Below, in pieces: positions 1 through 5,984 of a stretch of 6,641 nucleotides of DNA (position 1 is its first letter; every line of letters begins with the position of its first letter). The DNA is from Eubacteriaceae bacterium (GTDB lineage Bacteria > Bacillota > Clostridia > Eubacteriales > Alkalibacteraceae): the NCBI GenBank assembly GCA_003446375.1, contig DMAW01000161.1, positions 1 to 6,641 of the forward strand. The letters run 5' to 3'. The notes beneath the pieces are model-generated. The model did no database searches, had not been told where the DNA came from, and saw nothing but the letters and a program-made list of their open reading frames with translations. The translations under genes were made by a program, and so were the position numbers.

Positions 1-1070
1 GCTAAAGGTGCATTGTATGCCTGCCAATCAATCTTACCGCTTAATAGACTGTCAGCCATAGTATATCCTGCCCACCATGGTCCAAAGAAAATACCAACGT
101 TACCGGCAAGCGTAGGTTCCTGACTATCGGCACGAATTAACATTTGCGGATCAATTAATCCCTCTGCATACATAGACGCTAATTCACTTAAAGCTTCTTT
201 TGTTTCTGGCTGTATGGAGCCATATTTGATATCACCAGATTCATCTTTTAACCAATATTGCGGAAATGATTTAAATGAACCGAAAATTGGATCTAGTCCC
301 CACAAATTTCCACCGATATTCGTCAGTCCTGAATTAGCAGGTCCAATGATACCAATGGTATCAGCTTTGCCATTTTCATCCGGATCCTGTGTTACAAACG
401 CCTCAGCAACAACCTTTAGTTCTTCTAAAGTACGCGGAACTTCTAAGCCTAATTTATCCAGCCAATCCTGACGTATCCACATAACGTTAACACCGCCGGC
501 TTTTATATTAGGAGCCGGTACTGCCATCATCTGTCCGTCCTGAGTTATCATATCAGTTAATTGCTCCCCGCCGCTACTTACAAAGCTTTTTAACATATCG
601 GATGCATAATTATTATAAGCATCTGTAATCGGTTGAATCTGCCCATATTTTAACATGGCACGATACTGTGTAGCTCCTACGTTCATAATATCCGGAAGAG
701 TATTACTTCCAATAGAAAGATTCATTTTTTGTTCAAAATCTGTATTGGAAGAGACCCAATCATATACAATTTCAATATTAAGGTCTTTTTTAATAGCATC
801 CAGGAATGCATTATTCTCCATCGTCTGCCCTTCCGGGAAAGAAGCATTGGGATTTAATCCTGCACCTAAATGGATGGTAACCGTTTCCTTATAGGGATCA
901 AGGGGACCTCCCTCTGCCGTGGCATCAGAAGATGTTTCTTTTGTTGAATCACTAGATTGTACTGTAGTGTCTTGATCTGATTTCTTATCACTACCAGCGC
1001 TGTTAGAACACCCAACTAAGGTTCCAATCATTGATGTGATTAATAATAAAGCAAGTAACTTTTTTTTCAT
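1..1070 (-). CDS. Extracellular solute-binding lipoprotein of a carbohydrate ABC transporter (LipO/YtcQ type), C-terminus cut off by the window
   Basis: This is the substrate-capturing lipoprotein of a sugar importer, anchored outside the cytoplasmic membrane. The frame is open from an ATG at 1070 to the left edge, giving 356 full codons of a family usually around 500-570 residues. Residues 1-20 are a lipoprotein signal peptide (MKKK, then a leucine-rich core) ending in the lipobox LVGC, so Cys21 is the likely lipidated first residue. A Ser/Thr/Asp-rich linker follows (about 22-58), then the binding domain. Residues 229-237 form a DxDxNGxxD loop resembling a calcium site, common in this family. 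The start at 1070 has AGGAGG six bases upstream and gives a compact signal peptide. An in-frame ATG at 1109 with an identical ribosome binding site would add 13 residues. The gene is third in an operon after two permeases. The substrate cannot be read from sequence; the neighbouring BglX-like hydrolase suggests a plant-derived oligosaccharide (inference). Confidence 0.93.
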   Translation of the reverse strand, partial: MKKKLLALLLITSMIGTLVGCSNSAGSDKKSDQDTTVQSSDSTKETSSDATAEGGPLDPYKETVTIHLGAGLNPNASFPEGQTMENNAFLDAIKKDLNIEIVYDWVSSNTDFEQKMNLSIGSNTLPDIMNVGATQYRAMLKYGQIQPITDAYNNYASDMLKSFVSSGGEQLTDMITQDGQMMAVPAPNIKAGGVNVMWIRQDWLDKLGLEVPRTLEELKVVAEAFVTQDPDENGKADTIGIIGPANSGLTNIGGNLWGLDPIFGSFKSFPQYWLKDESGDIKYGSIQPETKEALSELASMYAEGLIDPQMLIRADSQEPTLAGNVGIFFGPWWAGYTMADSLLSGKIDWQAYNAPL

Positions 1071-1076
1071 TTTAAA

Positions 1077-1082
1077 CCTCCT
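1077..1082 (-). promoter_or_regulatory. Ribosome binding site for the proximal start (1070) of the solute-binding protein
   Basis: The minus strand reads AGGAGG, then TTTAAA, then ATG at 1070, which is a full-consensus site at six-base spacing. If translation begins at 1109, this same hexamer is read as two tandem AGG arginine codons. Confidence 0.85.
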
Positions 1083-1115
1083 CATAAAGTTTAGTAACTT
1101 TTTTTTCATTTTAAA

Positions 1116-1121
1116 CCTCCT
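1116..1121 (-). promoter_or_regulatory. Duplicated ribosome binding site for the distal start (1109) of the solute-binding protein
   Basis: This is an exact copy of the proximal site, again AGGAGG with six bases before ATG at 1109. Initiation here would give a protein with 13 extra N-terminal residues, MKKKLLNFMRRFK, in front of the ordinary MKKKLL start. Confidence 0.75.
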
Positions 1122-1153
1122 CATAAAGTTTATTAATTTATATTGCATGAGAC

Positions 1154-2038
1154 TCAGCCTTTTACCGAGCCTAACGTAATACCTTTCACAAAATACTTCT
1201 GAAGAAAAGGATAAATAATCAATATAGGGACCATAGCGATAAATATTTTTGCAGCATCTAAAGATTGATTATTTAATTGTACCATCTCTTCTATCTGTTC
1301 AACCGTCATGGTAGAATAATTTTGTGTAACAACCATCTGCTGAATATAGGTCTGTAACGGATAATTACTTTGTTTTGTATTTAATACAAGGCCTTGAAAG
1401 AAATCATTCCAGTGCCCTACAATGGTCAGTAAAGTGATCGTTGCGATCATGGGTTTAGCTAAAGGTATATTTACCTTAATAAAGGAAGTCCACGGACCCG
1501 CTCCATCCACATAAGCTGCCTCTTCCAATTCGGAGGGGAGATTGCGGAAGAAATTCATTGCCATAATTACATTAAATACAGGAAGGCTTCCTGATAATAC
1601 AAGGCCCCAAATATTGTCAATTAAATGATAATTACGCATTGTCATATACCAGGGAATGGTTCCGCCGTTAAATAACATACAGAATATTAGTATCCACATA
1701 AAAATATTTCTTTTAGGAAACTGCCTATTCGTCTTAGATAACGGGTAAGCTACTAACAGAGTACATCCCACCCCAAAAATACCGCCTAAAACTACTCTTT
1801 GTATGGATATCCAAAATGATTTTAAGAAAGCAACTTCTCCTAAAATTTTCTGATAAGAAAGTAAATTGAATCCAACAGGCCAAAAAGCAACCTGACCCGC
1901 ATTTACTGCTTCCTTACTGCTTACAGAAACCATTAGAATATACCACATTGGAACCAGACATGCTAAAGTTATCAGAATAAGTATAATTACATTGCATAGA
2001 TCAAATATCTTAGACCCTATAGATTTATTTTCAATCAT
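1154..2038 (-). CDS. Carbohydrate ABC transporter permease, LplC/YtcP (CUT1) type
   Basis: One of the two membrane subunits of an oligosaccharide importer. The protein has 294 residues, the usual length, with about six hydrophobic membrane segments (roughly 14-37, 78-100, 110-130, 143-163, 196-218 and 264-281). The cytoplasmic EAA loop that docks on the ATPase is clear at about 172-197 (EEAAYVDGAG, then IPLAKP). The C-terminus KYFVKGITLGSVKG is characteristic of the LplC/YtcP branch. The ATG at 2038 is preceded by a GGGGGTGG-type ribosome binding site a few bases upstream. The upstream permease stops 15 bases before this start, and the solute-binding protein starts 83 bases (or 44, from the duplicated start) beyond this stop, so the three are one transcription unit. 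No ATPase gene is present in the window. In this family a shared MsmX-like ATPase encoded elsewhere usually powers the transporter (family knowledge). Confidence 0.95.
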   Translation of the reverse strand: MIENKSIGSKIFDLCNVIILILITLACLVPMWYILMVSVSSKEAVNAGQVAFWPVGFNLLSYQKILGEVAFLKSFWISIQRVVLGGIFGVGCTLLVAYPLSKTNRQFPKRNIFMWILIFCMLFNGGTIPWYMTMRNYHLIDNIWGLVLSGSLPVFNVIMAMNFFRNLPSELEEAAYVDGAGPWTSFIKVNIPLAKPMIATITLLTIVGHWNDFFQGLVLNTKQSNYPLQTYIQQMVVTQNYSTMTVEQIEEMVQLNNQSLDAAKIFIAMVPILIIYPFLQKYFVKGITLGSVKG

Positions 2039-2053
2039 ACGCCACCCCCTATG

Positions 2054-2944
2054 TTAAAAAATCTTATAACCGGCAAATTTATCAGCCAACCAATAACCCA
2101 GTGTTATAAGTATCAGACTCACTACCGATTTTAATAAACCTACTGCAGTAGCAAGACTGAATTGAAGCTGTACCAGTCCTGCACGGTATACCCAGGTATC
2201 CAATATGTCACCAGTGGAGTATACCAAGGGGTTATACAGGTTAAATATTTGTTCAAATCCTGCATTTAAGACATTGCCTAGTGATAAAATAGCAAGAAGT
2301 GCAATTGTTGTTTTAATACCCGGTAAAGTAATATGCCACAATCTGGAGAATCTTCCCGAACCATCGACTGCTGCAACTTCATACAGGGTCGGGTCTATTC
2401 CAAGCAATGCTGCTAAATAAATAACTGCATTATAGCCAAATCCTTTCCATATATCAGTACCAATTACTAAAGGACGGAATAAATCTGCACGTCCAAAAAA
2501 GTTTATGGAATCAATATTAAAATGCTGTAAAAGAGTATTAATCGGCCCTGTATATCCAAAAATATTTAATATTATTTTCGCCAGTATTACCCATGAGAGA
2601 AAATAAGGTAAGTATACAATTGTCTGGATTGGGCGGAATAGCTTTTTGAAGCATAATTCATTCAGTAATAAGGCAAAAATTAATGGTACAAGTAAATTAC
2701 CTATCATCTTACCTACAGCAATAACAATTGTATTGATTAATACTTGTTTTGTATCACTTAATTGGAACATATACTTGAAATTATCTAACCCTACAAAATG
2801 TGATTTAAAAAGCCCATCGATGGGGTTAAAATTCTGAAAAGCCATAACAATTCCAAACATCGGAACAATACTAAATAAAACAAGCCAAATAAACCCTGGA
2901 ATCAGCATGAGATAATATTGTTTTAAAAACTTTTTGTTGAACAT
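2054..2944 (-). CDS. Carbohydrate ABC transporter permease, LplB (CUT1) type
   Basis: The partner membrane subunit of the sugar importer, first gene of the transporter operon. From the ATG at 2944 it is 296 residues, typical of LplB-like permeases. The sequence shows a hydrophobic N-terminal segment (about 9-34), further membrane segments near 68-94, 107-129, 164-184, 212-233 and 264-290, and an EAA loop at about 187-214 (YEVAAVDGSG, then LPG). The C-terminus LADKFAGYKIF fits the family. The frame can be extended to a TTG at 2950, but the ribosome binding site GGGTGG (2954-2959) lies nine bases before the ATG and only three before the TTG, so the ATG is preferred. The upstream neighbour is a separate terminated operon, so a promoter is expected in 2951-3135. 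Confidence 0.94.
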   Translation of the reverse strand: MFNKKFLKQYYLMLIPGFIWLVLFSIVPMFGIVMAFQNFNPIDGLFKSHFVGLDNFKYMFQLSDTKQVLINTIVIAVGKMIGNLLVPLIFALLLNELCFKKLFRPIQTIVYLPYFLSWVILAKIILNIFGYTGPINTLLQHFNIDSINFFGRADLFRPLVIGTDIWKGFGYNAVIYLAALLGIDPTLYEVAAVDGSGRFSRLWHITLPGIKTTIALLAILSLGNVLNAGFEQIFNLYNPLVYSTGDILDTWVYRAGLVQLQFSLATAVGLLKSVVSLILITLGYWLADKFAGYKIF

Positions 2945-2953
2945 AACCAATTT

Positions 2954-2959
2954 CCACCC
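2954..2959 (-). promoter_or_regulatory. Ribosome binding site that decides the LplB-type permease start
   Basis: The minus strand reads GGGTGG, then AAATTGGTT, then ATG at 2944. The nine-base spacing favours this ATG over the TTG at 2950, for which the spacing would be only three bases. Confidence 0.6.
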
Positions 2960-2964
2960 ATTTT

Positions 2965-3011
2965 TTTGTTACCTTTTGTTCTGAAACATTCATTTAGTAA
3001 ATAGTAACAAA
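2965..3011 (-). repeat. Long-loop inverted repeat in the leader of the transporter operon
   Basis: The 8-bp arms TTTGTTAC (2965-2972) and GTAACAAA (3004-3011) are perfectly complementary around a 31-base loop. On the minus-strand transcript the second arm ends five bases before the GGGTGG ribosome binding site, so the fold could affect initiation. Eight-base arms in AT-rich DNA can arise by chance, and no known riboswitch class was recognised. Confidence 0.4.
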
Positions 3012-3023
3012 TTTATTCTTTCT

Positions 3024-3053
3024 AATCTATGGACTAATGTTGTATGTTCACAA
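3024..3053 (-). promoter_or_regulatory. Weak candidate sigma-A promoter for the transporter operon
   Basis: On the minus strand a TTGTGA hexamer (3048-3053) is followed after 18 bases by TAGATT (3024-3029). Each matches the consensus at four of six positions. A weak promoter here would fit an activator-dependent operon and would leave a leader of about 70 bases. Several other AT-rich combinations are possible, so the exact position is uncertain. Confidence 0.27.
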
Positions 3054-3063
3054 AACAATAACT

Positions 3064-3115
3064 AACATTTTTATATTATTTGTAATATATGTTTTGATTT
3101 ATGCAAACATTTTTA
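3064..3115 (-). promoter_or_regulatory. Pair of 10-bp direct repeats, candidate operator for the AraC-type regulator
   Basis: The minus-strand sequence TAAAAATGTT occurs at 3064-3073 and again at 3106-3115, exactly 42 bases apart, which is about four helical turns. A looser inverted copy (7 of 10) lies between them at 3084-3093, and a 7-bp palindrome, TATATTA and TAATATA around TTTG, sits at 3072-3089. AraC-family regulators often bind same-face repeats just upstream of the -35 box, and these lie upstream of the weak promoter candidate. Assignment to the neighbouring regulator is inference. Confidence 0.35.
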
Positions 3116-3135
3116 CTGATATTTTTCTCTCAAAT

Positions 3136-3174
3136 AAAAAAAACTGAAGTTTAATCCATTAGGGCTAAACTACA
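3136..3174 (-). terminator. Rho-independent terminator after the response regulator gene
   Basis: On the minus strand, TGTAGTTTA (3166-3174) pairs with TAAACTTCA (3145-3153) with one mismatch. A short CC/GG inner stem may extend the hairpin, and eight consecutive U residues follow almost directly (3136-3143). It lies 21 bases past the regulator stop and separates the hydrolase-kinase-regulator operon from the transporter operon. Confidence 0.8.
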
Positions 3175-3195
3175 ACTTATTTATACTCATTTTAT

Positions 3196-4221
3196 TTAGA
3201 TTTGAAAATTTTTTCTATATTCTGTGGGAGAACATTTCATTTCTTCACGAAAAACACGATTAAAGTAATTTATATCTTCAAAACCAGATTCTTTCGCTAT
3301 ATCTGTAATATTTTTATCCGATTTTATTAAAAGGCTGACAGCTACACGCATACGTTCTCTTTTGACATATTCATGAAACGTATTTCCCGTAAATTTCTTA
3401 AAATTAATACTGAAATAACTGCGGCTCATGCCTATTTCATCTGCCACTTCTTCAGCTTTTATATTATCTGTGAAATGTAATTCCAAATAGTTGATTGCCT
3501 TTATAATACAAATCTGCATCTTTTCATTCGAATTTACAGTTAAGGCCCATTTATATAATGCATTTCTCCATTCTGTTAACCAATCCAGAATTAATTCTAT
3601 ATCTGTTAAAAATGGCATCATAGAATCTTCTCGTCCCAGGCTGTTATCAACAGTTTGTATACATTTTAATAATAGACGTTCCAGTTTTCTGTTACTTGGT
3701 TTTAATTGCCTTGTTCTATTCAATAAAGCTTCGAAGCATACAGTATCATACAGCCAGTATAAATGCTGCCATTCCTTTTTTACATACTCCCAAATTTCTT
3801 GATTTACATGTTCATCCGAATCCGTGGGATAAAGATTTTTTCTCTCCTTATAGTTTTGTAAGACTCTTGATAGAATTGCAGCTCCCTCTTCCTTTTCCAG
3901 TTGTACTTTTGATATATATTCCAAAACTCCGTACCGAATAGCGGCTTGAGCATAGAAAAAATTTTCGTAAAAAGTTAACACTACAAACTGCACATTGGGA
4001 AAATTCTTTCGGCTGGCCTCCATTAACTCGATACCTCCAAGTTCTGGCATATCAATATCCACAAACATAATATCTACTTCATGTTTATTTAAAAAATCAA
4101 GGGCTGCTATTCCATTTTGAACATCTCCTATAATCTGCATGTTAAATTCTTTCCAGGGCATAATAGAGATAATCCCCTTTCGAGCCAATTTATCGTCATC
4201 TACGACCAATACCTTTATCAT
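3196..4221 (-). CDS. Two-component response regulator with AraC-type DNA-binding domain (YesN family)
   Basis: A cytoplasmic transcription regulator that should be phosphorylated by the adjacent kinase and is likely to activate sugar-use genes. It has 341 residues, at the short end for the family. The receiver domain spans about 1-120: acidic pocket D8-D10, phosphoacceptor Asp55 in FVDIDMPE, switch Thr83 and conserved Lys105. The proline that normally follows this lysine is replaced by Val (SKVQ). A linker of about 120 residues of unknown role follows. The C-terminal AraC domain (about 240-338) has both helix-turn-helix units: AEEVADEIGMSRSYFSINFKK, read around 257-276, and the second around 304-325 (ITDIAKESGF, INYFNRVF). 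The ATG at 4221 has GGAGGG five bases upstream. The start overlaps the kinase gene by 26 bases, implying joint translation, and a terminator follows the stop. Targets are not shown by sequence; the transporter promoter next door is the best candidate. Confidence 0.95.
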   Translation of the reverse strand: MIKVLVVDDDKLARKGIISIMPWKEFNMQIIGDVQNGIAALDFLNKHEVDIMFVDIDMPELGGIELMEASRKNFPNVQFVVLTFYENFFYAQAAIRYGVLEYISKVQLEKEEGAAILSRVLQNYKERKNLYPTDSDEHVNQEIWEYVKKEWQHLYWLYDTVCFEALLNRTRQLKPSNRKLERLLLKCIQTVDNSLGREDSMMPFLTDIELILDWLTEWRNALYKWALTVNSNEKMQICIIKAINYLELHFTDNIKAEEVADEIGMSRSYFSINFKKFTGNTFHEYVKRERMRVAVSLLIKSDKNITDIAKESGFEDINYFNRVFREEMKCSPTEYRKNFQI

Positions 4222-5977
4222 TGTTTCCCTCCAATGGTAATAACAAAGTAACTTTTGTACCCTTATAAAGTTCGCTGTTTATGGTAAGTAATGCACGTCC
4301 TCCATAAAAAGTTTCCAGCATGGACCTTACATAACGTAATCCAACTCCATCGTTTTCTGTGCTTCCATCTGATATATATTCAAACGGACGATTTAATCTT
4401 TCCAGTTGTTCCAGATTGAGACCTTTTCCATTGTCTTTAATGGTTATCACTATATATCCTCTTTTTTCATCTTTGAATAAACAAATATATAATTTACCAG
4501 TATCTCCAAGACCATGACGAATTGCATTTTCAACTAAAGGCTGAAATAATAGCCTTATCGTAGGCTGATCCAGGTAATCCCCTTCTTCAACCTGTAGATC
4601 TACTTCAAAATCATATCGCATCTTTTGTAAATTGACATATTGTCTTAAGAATTCTAACTCCGTACGAAATGTGGCGTTTCGTTCCTGTTTTCCCAAATTG
4701 TATGACAATAAAAATACTAAACTCGATATAAAATTACTGATATCCTTCTGTTTATTAATCTGTGCCATCCAATGAACAGAATTTAATGTATTGAGCAGAA
4801 AATGAGGATTAATCTGGTACATGAGTTTCTCAACTTCCGTTTTACTTCTCTTCTTTTCTTCTTCTTCCACATCAGCCAATAGTTGTCTTATCTGACCTTT
4901 CATATTGCTGAATTGTAACATTAATTGATCAAATTCTTTAATACCGAGTTCATAATCCGCATCTTCCAAATTACCTTGACCTGCTTGTTCAATTTCCTGT
5001 CCAAATAATTGCAGAGGACGGTAAATCAACCGATAGATCATCAAAACGGACAAATAAAATAAGATAATTGAAACAAGGAGTATGAAAAAAATACGATTTC
5101 TCCATTGATAAACTTCTTTTCGATAAGACTGTTCCTTAACTGCGAAAACATTAGTATATCCTATTTCACTTTTTTGGGCAACAATAAAATAACCGTCTTT
5201 CATACCTGTAAAAGTTTTATCCGAGTCAAAACCATCTATCGGAAACTCTTGACCTGACTTAAAATCCTCACTACTGCTGTATTGAATAGTTTGAGAAGTA
5301 TCAAGCTGCAATAATACGAAAGGAACTACATCTTTTGAAGTCAAATCAGAATTTTCTTCTAAATACTCCTCTATATTAACTTTCATTTCTACATATGTAT
5401 ACAGTTGTTTACTTTGAAAATAATCTTTTCCAAGCATTGATATTACCATACAATTGCTTTTTTTACACTTTGATAGTCCCAAACCCCGTAAGCTGTCACC
5501 GCCAGCAGTTACCAGTTCCGGTGCATCCTTAAGATTATAATTCGGTAACATCAGATTTTCATCAAATAAGCATTTTTTATCATATGGGTCATAATAGCTT
5601 GCAAAATTAACAGATGAATTTGGGAAGCTTACGTTAATTAATTCATCGGATAATTTTCTTTTTGTTTTATATATATAATAAGCACTTTTTTGAGACATAA
5701 AGTCTACCAATAATGAGCCTATTGTCCCGCCTTCTTTCATCTGCTGCGTTATCCGCACCATATTGTAATATGCCTCATCCATATGTTCTGTCATTTGCTT
5801 TAAAGACATTTTTAATGTCGCCTCAGTCTTATTTTTTTCTATGGAATGCAAGGCAGCATAAGATACCACTACCAGAGAAATCAAGCTTACAGCGGTTACC
5901 ATTAGTACAATAGCTATTAAGCGCTGTCTTATAGTAGAAAGTCTTTTTTGCTTCTGTCTTTTATATTTTGTTTTCAT
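4196..5977 (-). CDS. Sensor histidine kinase of the YesM type (HPK7-like, HAMP domain)
   Basis: A membrane sensor that should autophosphorylate and pass the phosphate to the adjacent regulator. From the ATG at 5977 it has 593 residues: a basic cytoplasmic N-terminus, membrane helix about 20-42, an extracytoplasmic sensor region about 43-294 (probably Cache-like, by family), membrane helix about 296-316, HAMP about 317-370 with a charged coiled-coil-like stretch (EEEEKKRSK), then the His_kinase domain. The phosphoacceptor is His392 in QINPHFLLNTLNS; many relatives have FLYNTLN. The ATPase domain has the N box QPLVENAIRHGL (479-490), the G1 box KDNGKGL (514-520) and the G2 box GVGLRYV (544-550), so it looks active. 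A longer reading from a GTG at 6022 is possible, but it would overlap the hydrolase gene, and GGAG precedes the ATG by ten bases. The sensor region holds Cys136, Cys171 and Cys176. The ligand is unknown; a sugar or a sugar-loaded binding protein is plausible. Confidence 0.95.
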   Translation of the reverse strand: MKTKYKRQKQKRLSTIRQRLIAIVLMVTAVSLISLVVVSYAALHSIEKNKTEATLKMSLKQMTEHMDEAYYNMVRITQQMKEGGTIGSLLVDFMSQKSAYYIYKTKRKLSDELINVSFPNSSVNFASYYDPYDKKCLFDENLMLPNYNLKDAPELVTAGGDSLRGLGLSKCKKSNCMVISMLGKDYFQSKQLYTYVEMKVNIEEYLEENSDLTSKDVVPFVLLQLDTSQTIQYSSSEDFKSGQEFPIDGFDSDKTFTGMKDGYFIVAQKSEIGYTNVFAVKEQSYRKEVYQWRNRIFFILLVSIILFYLSVLMIYRLIYRPLQLFGQEIEQAGQGNLEDADYELGIKEFDQLMLQFSNMKGQIRQLLADVEEEEKKRSKTEVEKLMYQINPHFLLNTLNSVHWMAQINKQKDISNFISSLVFLLSYNLGKQERNATFRTELEFLRQYVNLQKMRYDFEVDLQVEEGDYLDQPTIRLLFQPLVENAIRHGLGDTGKLYICLFKDEKRGYIVITIKDNGKGLNLEQLERLNRPFEYISDGSTENDGVGLRYVRSMLETFYGGRALLTINSELYKGTKVTLLLPLEGNNDKGIGRR

Positions 5978-5984
5978 TTTGAAT

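Larger units (their letters stand above)
1054..1131 (-). repeat. Perfect 39-bp tandem duplication of the ribosome binding site and start of the solute-binding protein gene
   Basis: Positions 1054-1092 and 1093-1131 are identical, and the match runs one base further. Each unit, read on the minus strand, contains AGGAGG, a six-base spacer, ATG, an A8 tract and codons for KKKLL. The period of 39 bases is 13 codons with no stop in the copy, so the two start codons (1070 and 1109) are in frame. The copies show no divergence, which suggests a recent replication-slippage event or, less likely, an assembly error. Confidence 0.97.

Noticed and set aside
214..894. Open reading frames on the plus strand across the binding-protein gene
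   Set aside because: They are antisense to a clear lipoprotein gene, have no convincing ribosome binding sites and their translations show no recognisable domain.
1071..1153. Terminator or separate promoter between the LplC-type permease and the binding protein
   Set aside because: No hairpin with a U tract is visible. Apart from the 39-bp duplication the gap is short and AT-rich, consistent with one transcript.
2205..2837. Short plus-strand open frames over the LplB-type permease
   Set aside because: They are shadows of a well-supported permease gene on the other strand, with no family features.
2982..2992. TGAAACATTCA as a catabolite-repression (cre) operator
   Set aside because: It has palindromic TGAA/TTCA ends but lacks the central CG and the length of the cre consensus.
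3072..3089. TATATTA-TTTG-TAATATA palindrome as a terminator
   Set aside because: The stem is all A/T, only 7 bp, and is not followed by a U tract on either strand. It is kept only as part of the candidate operator region.
3491..3941. Plus-strand open frames over the response regulator
   Set aside because: They are antisense to a complete receiver-AraC protein and show no domain or start signal.
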